Source: CBDAPU01 sp965198875 (lineage in GTDB: Bacteria > Pseudomonadota > Gammaproteobacteria > Eutrophobiales > Eutrophobiaceae). From it: DNA of 64,000 nt. The stretch lies in NCBI GenBank assembly GCA_965198875.1, contig CBDAPU010000001.1:1364001-1428000 (forward strand), given 5' to 3'. The notes under the pieces were generated by a model. It was not told where the DNA came from, made no database searches, and saw nothing but the letters and a program-made list of their open reading frames with translations. This document shows, piece by piece, positions 8,577 through 17,826 of the stretch. A program made the position numbers and the translations under genes. Position 1 is the first letter of the stretch, and the number at the start of each line of letters is the position of its first letter.

Positions 8577-9029
8577 TCATCTCCCGGCGATCATGTGTTT
8601 GGTTTTGATGTAGTCTTTGTGTGATATATACAGCAGATCGGCTATCTTTCTAATATAATACTCCTCATACTTATCCAGCACCGCATCGGCAAACGCCACG
8701 CGCCAGAGCAACTCGATGATGCGAATTTTCTCATCGCGCTTGAGTCTCTCGTTCAACAGCCTCGTGAAATCATGCAATGAAACCGACAGATCCACTTCCT
8801 GTTGCGCCAGGTTCACCAGCTCATCCACCTGCTCATGCGGCAGATGAAAGACGTCAACGAGATTTTGTTTGATGATCGCAAGCTCATCCTGATCCATTGA
8901 TGAATCCGCCAGGCCGATCTCCAGCATCAGCACAGCGGTGGCCAGCTCAATATGATCCCCTGGCGGGTGATTAGCATCATTAACCTCCCGGATCTGGTTT
9001 TCAAAGAACTTGACTAATGAGGTGATCAT
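8577..9029 (-). CDS. TerB-like (tellurite-resistance/DjlA N-domain fold) protein
   Basis: This 150-residue all-helical acidic protein resembles the TerB family: an N-terminal helix 'SLVKFFENQI', then 'ATAVLMLEIGLADSSMDQDELAII' (quoted in part) with the Asp-rich, metal-binding-like turn, and a second related half 'LLWRVAFADAVLDKYEEYYI'. The paired 'AD..lD..E' motifs are typical of TerB/DjlA-N folds. I chose the start 4 bases after the hspQ stop codon; a start 57 bases earlier would overlap hspQ. The family name refers to tellurite resistance, but most members are of unknown role. It is probably cotranscribed with hspQ. Confidence 0.8.
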   Translation of the reverse strand: MITSLVKFFENQIREVNDANHPPGDHIELATAVLMLEIGLADSSMDQDELAIIKQNLVDVFHLPHEQVDELVNLAQQEVDLSVSLHDFTRLLNERLKRDEKIRIIELLWRVAFADAVLDKYEEYYIRKIADLLYISHKDYIKTKHMIAGR

Positions 9030-9033
9030 GCTC

Positions 9034-9354
9034 TCACTGATGTTTGTGTTTATCGATGAGGTAACGGCCATCTTTGAAATCATCAAAATAATCGTTGATC
9101 AAAGGATGGTGAACGGGCTCGGCGGAGGTGTCCTCGGCCACATTCCTTTGCGCCACATAGGTTTCATGGCCGGCATTGTGAACCAGCACCCGGTACCAGG
9201 GCCTGTCTTTGGGTGGTCTGGATAGGGCCATTTTTTCATACCATTGCAACGTTCCCTGAAAAGACGGATCAACATCGATGATCACGCCTCTATAATGAAA
9301 CAACTTATGGATCATAAGCTGTCCGATGCTAAATTTGGCGTACCGGGCCGTCAT
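9034..9354 (-). CDS. hspQ: Heat shock protein HspQ (hemimethylated-DNA-binding YccV family)
   Basis: This 106-residue protein matches HspQ/YccV: 'AKFSIGQLMIHKLFHYRGVIIDVDP', then 'RPWYRVLVHNAGHETYVAQRN' and 'DFKDGRYLID'-like C-terminal residues (all quoted in part). In E. coli HspQ associates with DnaA turnover and acts as a Lon specificity enhancer; that role is family knowledge. The length is typical (about 105 residues). The gene is followed closely by the TerB-like gene and is divergent from rsmE, with a short shared upstream region. Confidence 0.9.
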   Translation of the reverse strand: MTARYAKFSIGQLMIHKLFHYRGVIIDVDPSFQGTLQWYEKMALSRPPKDRPWYRVLVHNAGHETYVAQRNVAEDTSAEPVHHPLINDYFDDFKDGRYLIDKHKHQ

Positions 9355-9422
9355 TGTTTGTTTAAGCGCCGTAAAAAATCAGTTTGAGAGACATTGCCTG
9401 TTATTTTAAGCACACGTTCACT

Positions 9423-10157
9423 ATGCACAAACCCCGAGTCTATATCGATAAACCCCTTGCCATCAACGAGACCGTGGTTTTGCCCAAAGAGGCCGCCCAT
9501 CATCTGCTACGGGTATTGCGTTGCCGGGTTGGCGATAAGCTCACGTTATTCAATGGCGACGGGGGGTGTTATCCGGGGGTGTTGATGTCTGTTGCAGAGC
9601 GCTCAGCGGCGGTCAACATCACCGGTTTTATCGAGCAGGGGCCCTCGCAGGTTTTAGAGATAACGCTGGCCCTGGGGATCTGTCGAGGCGTGCAGATGGA
9701 TTTTGCCGTGCAGAAGGCCGTTGAGGCGGGGGCGTCAAACATCATCCCTCTATTGACCCGGCGTAGCCATGTCAAATTAAAAGAAGAACGGCTCCAGCCC
9801 CGTCTTCAGCATTGGCGGAAGATCATCCTACACGCCTGTGAGCAATGCGGCAGAGATGACATACCCACATTGGCATCGCCCGAGACCAGCCAGGATTGGC
9901 TGGGATCGGATCTAGGCGGCATGAAATTGCTACTCTCTACCGGGGCCGATAAGACACTGTCGGATGTGGGCGAGATGGAAGATGGGCGCATCACGTTGTT
10001 GATCGGCCCTGAGAGCGGTCTGGATGTGACAGAACATGCCCTGGCGATAAATCAGGGGTTCCGAGCAGTTAAACTGGGGCCGAGAACCCTGCGCGCTGAA
10101 ACGGCGGTGATGGCCTCCATTGTCGCCGTGCAGACGTTGTGGGGGGATTTTCGTTGA
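9423..10157 (+). CDS. rsmE: 16S rRNA m3U1498 methyltransferase RsmE
   Basis: The 244-residue protein has the RsmE layout: an N-terminal PUA-like region ('AAHHLLRVLRCRVGD', 'LFNGDGG') and a C-terminal SPOUT methyltransferase knot. The knot motifs 'VQKAVEAGASNIIPL', 'CEQCGR', 'LLIGPESGL' and 'LGPRTLRAETAV' bind S-adenosylmethionine. It methylates N3 of U1498 in 16S rRNA of the assembled small subunit. I preferred the ATG before 'HKPRVYID' over a TTG 39 bases upstream because family members start close to the PUA strand. It lies 61 bases before gshA. Confidence 0.93.
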   Translation: MHKPRVYIDKPLAINETVVLPKEAAHHLLRVLRCRVGDKLTLFNGDGGCYPGVLMSVAERSAAVNITGFIEQGPSQVLEITLALGICRGVQMDFAVQKAVEAGASNIIPLLTRRSHVKLKEERLQPRLQHWRKIILHACEQCGRDDIPTLASPETSQDWLGSDLGGMKLLLSTGADKTLSDVGEMEDGRITLLIGPESGLDVTEHALAINQGFRAVKLGPRTLRAETAVMASIVAVQTLWGDFR

Positions 10158-10218
10158 ATGACATCCCCGGCATAGGGTGTACAATGTCGCTTCTCCCCCA
10201 GGCAAAAGAAGATGAGAA

Positions 10219-11511
10219 ATGGCCATCACCGTAACCCAGGCTGTCCCCCATTTGACGACGGCGCTCACCGGCCCGCTGAAAATTATCGAAAGCCTGATGC
10301 TGGATGGCCAGTCAAAAATAGAGTCCTGGTTCCGCTCTCAATGGCGTAGAACGCCGGCGCCGTTTTATGCCTCGGTGGATTTAAGAAATGCCGGTTTTAA
10401 GATAGCCCCGGTTGATACGAACTTGTTCCCGGGTGGTTTTAATAACCTCAATCCGGCCTTTGAACCCTTATGTGTGCAGGCGCTACAACAGGCGATTGAA
10501 AAGCTCGACACCCCGGTTGATCGGGTGTTGATCATCCCTGAGAACCACACAAGAAATGCCCATTACCTTAAAAATATCGCCGTGCTGGGGCGGATCCTTG
10601 AGAGGGCCGGTTTTGAGGTGAAGGTGGGCTCATTGCTGGATGATGTAGATGAGACATTAACCATCCAGTTAGATGATGTGGCGATTTCTCTCTCGCCACT
10701 TGAGCGACATGGCGATAGGCTGCTGGCCGATGGCCTTGATGCGGAGTTGATCTTATTAAACAACGATCTCGCATCCGGGATCCCTGATAACTTGCACGGG
10801 CTGGCGCAGCTTGTCACGCCGCCGTTGAATCTCGGCTGGTCCGATAGATTAAAATCCGTTCACTTTGGCTTTTATCGGGGCATCGCCAATGAGTTCGCCG
10901 CCATGCTGGACATGGACCCCTGGTTGGTCGATCCCATGTTTCGAAATTGCGGTGAAGTGGATTTTATGAAACGCAAAGGGGAGGCGTGCCTGTTAAGAAA
11001 TGTTGACGCCCTGATCAGTGCAATACAGAAAAAATATGACGAATACGAGGTCAACAGCGAGCCTTTCGTGATCATAAAGGCCGACGCCGGCACCTATGGC
11101 ATGGGCGTGATGACCGTGCATAATGCCGATGAAGTGCAGGAATTAAATCGAAAACAAAGAACAAAAATGGCGACCACCAAGGCCGGTCAGAAAGTGACCA
11201 AAGCCATTATTCAGGAAGGGATCTACACCCATGAAACCTGGGGAGGGGCGAATATGGTCGCTGAGCCCGTTGTCTACATGATCGATCACAATGTGGTGGG
11301 CGGGTTTTATCGAGTACACCCGAGAAGGGCGAGGGATGAGAATTTGAACTCGCCGGGGATGTACTTTGAGCGCCTGGCGTTTGACGCCTGTTGTAATGCA
11401 CCGGACAAGGCGCAATCCCCGGACGCCCATCCCAATCGGTTCTACACCTATGGAGTGATAGCAAGGCTCGCCCTGTTGGCGGCCGCCCGGGAGAGTGCGC
11501 GCCTGGCATAA
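10219..11511 (+). CDS. gshA: Glutamate-cysteine ligase, Acidithiobacillus/nitrifier-type family
   Basis: This 430-residue protein matches the distinctive proteobacterial gshA family first defined in Acidithiobacillus ferrooxidans and seen in nitrifiers, not the E. coli-type ligase. Recognisable segments include 'VDLRNAGFKIAPVDTNLFPGGFNNL' (in part), 'IPENHTRN', 'FVIIKADAGTYGMGV' and 'GFYRVHPRRA'. The last two resemble nucleotide-binding parts of an ATP-grasp fold. It should catalyse the ATP-dependent joining of glutamate and cysteine, the first step of glutathione synthesis. It begins at ATG and converges on algR, 8 bases apart. No gshB lies in the window. Confidence 0.88.
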   Translation: MAITVTQAVPHLTTALTGPLKIIESLMLDGQSKIESWFRSQWRRTPAPFYASVDLRNAGFKIAPVDTNLFPGGFNNLNPAFEPLCVQALQQAIEKLDTPVDRVLIIPENHTRNAHYLKNIAVLGRILERAGFEVKVGSLLDDVDETLTIQLDDVAISLSPLERHGDRLLADGLDAELILLNNDLASGIPDNLHGLAQLVTPPLNLGWSDRLKSVHFGFYRGIANEFAAMLDMDPWLVDPMFRNCGEVDFMKRKGEACLLRNVDALISAIQKKYDEYEVNSEPFVIIKADAGTYGMGVMTVHNADEVQELNRKQRTKMATTKAGQKVTKAIIQEGIYTHETWGGANMVAEPVVYMIDHNVVGGFYRVHPRRARDENLNSPGMYFERLAFDACCNAPDKAQSPDAHPNRFYTYGVIARLALLAAARESARLA

Positions 11512-11519
11512 TACCCCCT

Positions 11520-12254
11520 TTAACTTGCGCCCCCTCGCATAACCCGCTTCACGTTCTTTAGTTGCCTTCTGCTGATCTCGAGCGTCTCATCCATGTCTTT
11601 CAGTTTGATGGCGTAGCGACCGGCGCTGTTTTTATCCAGCGACTGGATGTGTTGTATGGCCACCAGGGCATTTCTGTGGATCCTGACGAAATAACGTGAA
11701 AACTCATCCTCCAATGATTTCAGCGGCTCATCCGTCAAGACCTCCCGCCCGGGCAAACAGATAGCGACATATTTTTGATCGGCCTTAAAGTAGCGTACCT
11801 CGGCGAGCGCAATTAACTCCAGCTTGCCCTGTGAGGTCACGGATAGATGTTGGCGTATGTGTGTCTCCGCTTCCCTGATGGGCCGGATCTTTTTTAATGA
11901 TACCGCCTCAATGCGGGATAGGGCCTTTTGCAAGCGCTCTATCCGCACCGGTTTTAGCAGGTAGTCAACGGCATTGGCCTCAAACGCCTCAAGGGCATGG
12001 TCATCAAAGGCGGTGGTAAATATCACGGCGGGGGCATCCTCAAGGGCGCTAAAATGACAGGCGGCCTCAAGCCCGTCCATCACCGGCATACGTATGTCCA
12101 GCAATATCAGATGGGGCTCTTCCACGGCGTAAATGTCGATGGCCTCCTCTCCATTGGCGGCCTTAAAAAGCACATGGGCGGGGTCGATTTGTATCAGCAG
12201 ATCGCACAGTCTTTCCCTGGCCAGCGGCTCATCATCAACGATGAGAATCTTCAT
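11520..12254 (-). CDS. algR: LytTR-type response regulator AlgR
   Basis: The 244-residue protein combines a receiver domain (residues 1-120; acidic pocket VDDEP, phosphoacceptor D53 in LLDIRMP, conserved K near 102 in LLKPV) with a C-terminal LytTR DNA-binding domain (about 140-240, 'YVAICLPGREVLTDEPLKSLE', in part). It is paired with AlgZ, whose stop overlaps its start by 4 bases. In Pseudomonas the pair controls alginate and type IV pilus genes. Control of the prepilin locus at the left of this window is possible but only inferred. The neighbouring hemC of Pseudomonas is absent here; gshA converges instead. Confidence 0.9.
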   Translation of the reverse strand: MKILIVDDEPLARERLCDLLIQIDPAHVLFKAANGEEAIDIYAVEEPHLILLDIRMPVMDGLEAACHFSALEDAPAVIFTTAFDDHALEAFEANAVDYLLKPVRIERLQKALSRIEAVSLKKIRPIREAETHIRQHLSVTSQGKLELIALAEVRYFKADQKYVAICLPGREVLTDEPLKSLEDEFSRYFVRIHRNALVAIQHIQSLDKNSAGRYAIKLKDMDETLEISRRQLKNVKRVMRGGAS

Positions 12255-13297
12255 GGCGATATGGGGAGCCTCACTTCAACAATGTAGTTTTGCCCCAGAT
12301 GATAGGCGTGCAGCAGCTCTCTTCGCTGGTAGAACATGGCCAGTCGCTCTTTGATGTTGCTCTGGGCCAGATGATGGCCTGTGTGTATTTTTACCGGCTG
12401 CCGATTTTCATCTAAGGGGTTTTCGATACGGATAACAACCGTGTTCTCTTCCTTAACGCAACGAATGGCTATGATCCCGCCGGCCGGCATGGGCTCTATG
12501 CCGTGATAGATCGCATTTTCAATGAGCGGTTGCAGGCACAGAACCGGGATCTCAAGGGGGGGTAGATCGGGATCAACATCCCATATCACCTGCAATCGGT
12601 CATTGAGCCGTTGTTGTTCCATGCGTAAATAGCGTTTGCACAGGGCTACCTCTTCTTGCAATGTGCCTGTGCGTTTCCCATCGGCCAGGCTGGCACGAAA
12701 CAGATCAGCCAGATCATGCACCGCCGCCTCGGCCGCTTCCGGTTGGCGGCGGATTAAACTGGCGATGGTGTTCATGCAGTTAAACAGAAAATGCGGACGG
12801 ATCCGGGATTGCAATGCCTCAAACCTCGCCTCGGATTCAGTTTGTATACCTCGACGCCACTGATGTTGTACGTAAAAATAGCGCAGGATCAGGGCGCAAA
12901 CAATGGCGCTGATCCCCATGCTCTTAATTAAAAAGGCGCCATGCAAAGGGGAGAAATAAGGCAACGCCGGGCCGGATTGACCCAGGTAAAACCAGGCCAT
13001 TTCCGTGATCAGCAGGGTGATCAGCAGGGTGATCAGATAACTGATGGTGGCCACCCCATAATCAGGCAGGTGCTGCAGATGTTTTCGGCAAAGGCACAGC
13101 GCCCCGGCGCAACTCAGGGCAATCCATTGCACAAACAGCGAGTAAACCGCCAGGGTATAAACCCAGCCCATCACAGATGGCGGTTGTGCAAGGGTGAGCG
13201 TCACGGCCAGTAATTGCGCCACCAGAACAACAACAAACACAATTCGGGCGCCACAGAAATTGGGCAGAAAAGTCGGGTTTTCTTCTGAATTGTCCAT
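12251..13297 (-). CDS. algZ: LytS-type sensor histidine kinase AlgZ/FimS
   Basis: This 348-residue membrane kinase has several N-terminal transmembrane helices (about residues 18-145) and a His_kinase domain with the LytS-type phosphoacceptor motif 'RIRPHFLFN' (H169). The ATP-binding N-box 'LQPLIENAIYHG' (N261) follows. It signals to AlgR, with which it overlaps by 4 bases. A 12-bp tandem repeat at 13005-13036 encodes the L-I-T-L-type register of one transmembrane helix. The gene is divergent from argH, as in Pseudomonas. The conventional H-box/G-box spacing of other kinases is lacking, as expected for this class. Confidence 0.9.
   Translation of the reverse strand: MDNSEENPTFLPNFCGARIVFVVVLVAQLLAVTLTLAQPPSVMGWVYTLAVYSLFVQWIALSCAGALCLCRKHLQHLPDYGVATISYLITLLITLLITEMAWFYLGQSGPALPYFSPLHGAFLIKSMGISAIVCALILRYFYVQHQWRRGIQTESEARFEALQSRIRPHFLFNCMNTIASLIRRQPEAAEAAVHDLADLFRASLADGKRTGTLQEEVALCKRYLRMEQQRLNDRLQVIWDVDPDLPPLEIPVLCLQPLIENAIYHGIEPMPAGGIIAIRCVKEENTVVIRIENPLDENRQPVKIHTGHHLAQSNIKERLAMFYQRRELLHAYHLGQNYIVEVRLPISP
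13005..13036. repeat. 12-bp in-frame tandem repeat inside algZ
   Basis: The unit GTGATCAGCAGG occurs at 13005-13016 and 13017-13028, followed by a partial copy GTGATCAG at 13029-13036. The unit length is four codons, so gain or loss of a copy keeps algZ in frame and adds or removes four residues (pattern L-I-T-L) from a transmembrane helix. Confidence 0.8.
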
Positions 13298-13378
13298 TTT
13301 TGTTAATGAATTTAAGAATCATCTCACAGGGCGATACGTTATACTGGCGGTTGTTATACCACTACCACAGCCACTACG

Positions 13379-14785
13379 ATGACGTCCGGGAAGAAAACAG
13401 TAAAGCCCTGGGGCGGTCGCTTCAACCAGAGAACAGACCCCCTGGTGGAGCGCTTCACCCAGTCGGTCTCGTTCGATCAGCGTCTTGCCGCCTGTGATAT
13501 TCAGGCCTCAATCGCCCATGTCACCATGTTGGCACAGGTGGATGTGATCACAAAGGCAGAGTGTGCACAGATTAAAGATGGACTCATCGGCATTCTTAAA
13601 GACATACAAGCCGGTACATTTCAATGGCAAGCAACACTTGAAGACGTACACATGAATATAGAAGCGGCGCTGATCGATAAAATCGGCGAGGTAGGCAAAA
13701 AAGTCCATACCGCTCGCTCCCGTAATGATCAAATTGCAACCGATATGCGCCTGTTTCTACGGGAGGAAGTGAGCGCCATCTTATCGTTACTGGTAGAGAA
13801 CATGTCGGCGTTATTGGCGTTAGCCGAGCGTGAGGCCGATACGCTGCTCCCGGGCTTGACGCATCTACAGGGCGCACAGCCGGTGAGCTTTGGACATCAT
13901 CTGATGGCCTGGTATGAAATGCTGAAACGGGATCAACAACGGCTACAGGACGCTCTGCAACGCATTAACGTCATGCCATTGGGTGCGGTCGCCCTGGCGG
14001 GCACAGGCTTTCCTGTGGACAGAGCATACACCGCCCAATTATTGGGCTTCCCGACAGTGTCGCAAAACTCGCTGGATGCGGTCAGTGATCGGGATTTCAT
14101 TATTGAGTTCTGCGCCTGTGCATCGCTCATTATGATGCATTTGTCGCGGTTTTCCGAGGAGTTGGTGCTCTGGGTTTCGCCGCAATTTAATTTTATCGAG
14201 ATTGCCGATGCGTTTTGTACCGGCTCATCCATCATGCCACAAAAGAAAAACCCGGATGTGCCGGAGCTGGTGAGGGGCAAAACGGGGCGCGTCTATGGGG
14301 ATCTGATGGCCATGTTGACGCTGATGAAAGCCCAGCCCCTGGCCTATAACCGTGATAATCAGGAGGACAAGGAATGCCTGTTTGACGCCGTTGATACCGT
14401 GAAACAATGCTTGCAGGTGTATGTGCGTTTATTGCCATCAATAAAGGTCAATCGGGAGAAGATGCGCTCGGCCACGGGCAAAGGGTTTTTAACGGCCACG
14501 GACCTCGCCGATTATCTGGTGTTAAAAGGCGTGGCCTTTCGTGACGCCCATGAGATAGTCGGACAGGTTGTTCGCCATGCCGTTAAGGAGAGGTGCGAGC
14601 TCCATGAGATCGCACTCACGGCGCTACAAAAATACTCTGAGAAAATTGCCGAGGATGTCTACGGGTTTTTAGAGCCGAGTGGCTCGATTTTTGCCAGAGA
14701 TCATATCGGTGGCACGGCGCCCGATGAGGTCAGGCGGGCCATTGCTAAGGCAAAGGCGTATTTATCGACTTTTCATTCCTCTTGA
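13379..14785 (+). CDS. argH: Argininosuccinate lyase
   Basis: This 468-residue enzyme of the fumarase/aspartase superfamily cleaves argininosuccinate to arginine and fumarate, the last step of arginine synthesis. It carries the N-terminal 'KPWGGRF', 'HTARSRNDQIATDMRLF', 'THLQGAQPVSFGHHL' and the superfamily signature 'GSSIMPQKKNPD' at about residues 281-292, which includes the catalytic serine loop. The length is normal for the family. It is divergent from algZ over an 81-base intergenic region. Its stop codon is followed within 11 bases by the AsmA-family gene. Confidence 0.96.
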   Translation: MTSGKKTVKPWGGRFNQRTDPLVERFTQSVSFDQRLAACDIQASIAHVTMLAQVDVITKAECAQIKDGLIGILKDIQAGTFQWQATLEDVHMNIEAALIDKIGEVGKKVHTARSRNDQIATDMRLFLREEVSAILSLLVENMSALLALAEREADTLLPGLTHLQGAQPVSFGHHLMAWYEMLKRDQQRLQDALQRINVMPLGAVALAGTGFPVDRAYTAQLLGFPTVSQNSLDAVSDRDFIIEFCACASLIMMHLSRFSEELVLWVSPQFNFIEIADAFCTGSSIMPQKKNPDVPELVRGKTGRVYGDLMAMLTLMKAQPLAYNRDNQEDKECLFDAVDTVKQCLQVYVRLLPSIKVNREKMRSATGKGFLTATDLADYLVLKGVAFRDAHEIVGQVVRHAVKERCELHEIALTALQKYSEKIAEDVYGFLEPSGSIFARDHIGGTAPDEVRRAIAKAKAYLSTFHSS

Positions 14786-14796
14786 GGCCATCATTG

Positions 14797-17778
14797 ATGA
14801 GAAAGACACTCAAACTGCTGATCTCGCTGGCTACTCTTATCGTCATCGTGTTGTTGGCCACGGTGATCACCCTGGCGTCTTTGGATCCCAATGAGCATAA
14901 AGACTGGATAGCCAAAAAGGTTAAGGAGAGAACGGGCAGGGTCTTGAGCCTGGATGGTGACATCGCCGTGAGCTTCTATCCCTGGCTGGGTTTGCAAGGC
15001 AATCAAATCCGTTTAGGGCAGGCGCCGGGATTCGGTGATGATGCCTTTATGCGTGTGGATCATGTCGAGTTGCGGGTTAAATTGCTGCCACTGTTAAGCA
15101 ATCAGTATGAGATCGACACGATAAATATAAAAGGCGCCGTCATCAATCTGGCCAGAGACGAGCAGGGCAAATCGAACTGGGACGACCTTGTCGGTGGGCC
15201 TGAAGAGAGAAGTGACGGGCCGGCATTACCGTTAGCTGCGATGGCCCTGGGCGGGGTGGCCATTGAGAACGCCAGGATCACCTGGCAGGATAGAAAAACC
15301 GGGGTGCGTGCCGATATATCAGAACTCAATGCCGCCATCGCTGAGCTGAAATACGGTGAGCCGCTCGCCCTCTCCCTGGGTTTTCACGCCGTCAGTAACA
15401 GGCCGGCGGTTGACGCCCGGGTAGACCTCAAAGGGGTGATGACCTACGACACGGATAGTGAGCAATACGGCATTTCACCACTTGAAGTCAGTTCCTCAAT
15501 AAAAGGCAAACATATTCCCGGTGGGCGGACAACGGCAACCCTGTCGGCTCATATCCATGTGGATCGGGACGCACAAACCGCCTCCATAGCAGGGATTAGC
15601 ATAGATGCGTTGAACACGACGTTAACGGGCCGGATAAAGGCGAGCCGGCTCGACTCGCCCACCCCTTCTATCAACACGGCGCTGGCTATCAAAGGCGATG
15701 ATCTGGCGCGCCTGTTCAAGATCGCAGAGATTGAACCCCTCGCATCCCAGTTAAGCCGTTTGAAGAGGCGTGATTTTCAAGCGCAGATCACAATGGACGC
15801 CGATCTTGAGCGTGGTGATATTGACGTCTCTGAGTTCTCCGCACAGGTATTGGGCGCCGCCATCACTGGTGAGGTAAAAGCACGCCATGTTCAGTCAGAC
15901 ACACCGGCTTATCAGGGCAGGCTCAATGCGACCGGGCCGGATCTGCCCATGTTGATGCAGGTGATGGGGCAGCTACAGGGCGGGGATAAGGCGGCATTGA
16001 CGGTCTATGGGAGAGCGCTGGCAAAAAACCCGGACAGGGCGTTTTCACTCAAAGCGGATGTTGATGCAGACCTAAAAAGTGGCGATATATCCCTGCCCCT
16101 GTTCTCCGTCACGGCCCTGGGCATAGATGCAACGGCGGCTCTGCAGGCCAGGAATATGAAAGGTGATAACGGTAACATCAGTGGGGAGGTCCATCTCAAG
16201 GGCGAGACATTACCGGCCCTGCTGAGGGCATTGGGTCAAGAGGGTTTGAGTGAGGTGGTTGAAGCGGTGGAATTGACCACGAAAGTGCAGGGAACCGGGG
16301 CGGCGGTGCAGTTGGCGCCGGTGTCCGTCAATGCCGTGCTGGCGGGCAAAGGCATTGCGGGTTCACCGATAAACATCTCACTGGATGCCTCGGCCAGTTT
16401 GAACCTCAAAGCCGAAACCCTGGCGTTAAACAAGGTGACGGTAGCGGGCCTGGATCTGCAATTAGTCGGAAGTCTCAATGCAAAAAGTATTATGACGGCC
16501 CCGGAGTTTAGCGGCGAGGTCAACGTGCAGCCGTTTAATTTACGCAAGATCATGCAGCGGCTGGGGCAGCCATTGCCCCCTGCGGCTGATAAAACCACAT
16601 GGACAAACGTGGCCTTATCCACCCAATTTGAGGGTTCTGAGGCATTCATCCATTTCAACCAGGCGTCCTTTCAGCTAGATGATTCAAACTTAACGGGCAA
16701 GTTCAGGGCGGCGGACTTAAAAGAAAAACCGGCCATGGAGTTCAATTTGAACATAGACAGCATTAACCTTGATCGCTATCTCCCCCCACAAGGCGCTGCC
16801 GGCAGAACAACGCCTTCGGCAAACAACATCACGCCACAGTCGCCGCCGGCGGAGATACCCATTGAGCGGTTGCGTGGATTGGCTCTGCAAGGTGAGGTCA
16901 GTATTGGAGAACTCATCGTTAAAAAAGCAACATTGCGTAATGTGGGATCACGTTTTAATGCCGAGGATGGTGTGCTGCATGTGCAATCGCTCTTAGCTGA
17001 TCTCTATGAAGGCAAGCTCACCGGCGAGATCAAACTGGATGTGAACCCCGCGCTCCCGGGACTGACCGTTTCCTCAACGCTACAGGGGGTGCAGGCGGAG
17101 CCCTTATTGAGGGACGTGAAGGGCAAGGCCAGGCTGCGTGGCCGGGGTGAGTTCAGTGCGGCATTATCCACCGAGGGCAGGAACAGTGAGGAGATGAGGC
17201 GCAATCTCAATGGCCAGATGCGGTTGCATTTCAGTGATGGGGCGATAACCGGCTTTAACCTGGGTAGAAAGCTACGCCAGTGGAAACAATTTAAGAAGGG
17301 CGGTTCAACGGAGCGTGTGGATGAGACCGAGGCGACGGACTTCCTGGTCTTAACAGGTAACCCGGTGGCAAAAGCCGGCGTCATCCGCATGGACGATTTG
17401 AGCATGAAGGCGCCGTTATTTCGTCTGGCGGGCGAGGGCGAGTTGGCGAACCTGCATGCAGATACCATTGACTACCGATTGCTTGCGAGCATCGCCAATA
17501 CCGCCAAAGGCGCAGGGGGTAAGGAATTGGTGGATCTGGCCGGCCTTGATTTACCGGTGAATATCAGTGGTTCCCTGGCCGAGCCGAAGATACGACTGGA
17601 TTGGGGTGGTGTGTTGGCCGGGTTGTTGACCCATAAACTCAAGGACGCCATCTCTTTGCCCATTCCCGGTGCTGGTGAACCTGCTGAGAAAACCGATCCT
17701 GAGCAGGAAGATTTACCCCCCGCCTCCGTTGAAGATCTGCTCTTTGAAGGATTGAAAGGACTGATCAAAAATAAATAA
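14797..17778 (+). CDS. AsmA family envelope protein
   Basis: The 993-residue protein has an N-terminal signal anchor (about residues 5-25) and then the AsmA pattern: 'RTGRVLSLDGDIAVSFYPWLGLQ', in part, with a long beta-rich, repetitive body. The C-terminal AsmA_2 region ('VNISGSLAEPKIRLDWGGVL', in part) is followed by a short charged tail. AsmA-like proteins sit in the inner membrane with the body in the periplasm and belong to the bridge-like lipid-transfer group. I place the start at ATG after a GAGG site, not at a TTG overlapping the argH stop. The neighbouring mutY and yggX mirror the order I recall from Pseudomonas. Confidence 0.88.
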   Translation: MRKTLKLLISLATLIVIVLLATVITLASLDPNEHKDWIAKKVKERTGRVLSLDGDIAVSFYPWLGLQGNQIRLGQAPGFGDDAFMRVDHVELRVKLLPLLSNQYEIDTINIKGAVINLARDEQGKSNWDDLVGGPEERSDGPALPLAAMALGGVAIENARITWQDRKTGVRADISELNAAIAELKYGEPLALSLGFHAVSNRPAVDARVDLKGVMTYDTDSEQYGISPLEVSSSIKGKHIPGGRTTATLSAHIHVDRDAQTASIAGISIDALNTTLTGRIKASRLDSPTPSINTALAIKGDDLARLFKIAEIEPLASQLSRLKRRDFQAQITMDADLERGDIDVSEFSAQVLGAAITGEVKARHVQSDTPAYQGRLNATGPDLPMLMQVMGQLQGGDKAALTVYGRALAKNPDRAFSLKADVDADLKSGDISLPLFSVTALGIDATAALQARNMKGDNGNISGEVHLKGETLPALLRALGQEGLSEVVEAVELTTKVQGTGAAVQLAPVSVNAVLAGKGIAGSPINISLDASASLNLKAETLALNKVTVAGLDLQLVGSLNAKSIMTAPEFSGEVNVQPFNLRKIMQRLGQPLPPAADKTTWTNVALSTQFEGSEAFIHFNQASFQLDDSNLTGKFRAADLKEKPAMEFNLNIDSINLDRYLPPQGAAGRTTPSANNITPQSPPAEIPIERLRGLALQGEVSIGELIVKKATLRNVGSRFNAEDGVLHVQSLLADLYEGKLTGEIKLDVNPALPGLTVSSTLQGVQAEPLLRDVKGKARLRGRGEFSAALSTEGRNSEEMRRNLNGQMRLHFSDGAITGFNLGRKLRQWKQFKKGGSTERVDETEATDFLVLTGNPVAKAGVIRMDDLSMKAPLFRLAGEGELANLHADTIDYRLLASIANTAKGAGGKELVDLAGLDLPVNISGSLAEPKIRLDWGGVLAGLLTHKLKDAISLPIPGAGEPAEKTDPEQEDLPPASVEDLLFEGLKGLIKNK

Positions 17779-17826
17779 GCGAGGAGCCGTGATCTCTGCG
17801 ATTTTGCATCTGGGGTGGTGAGCCGG

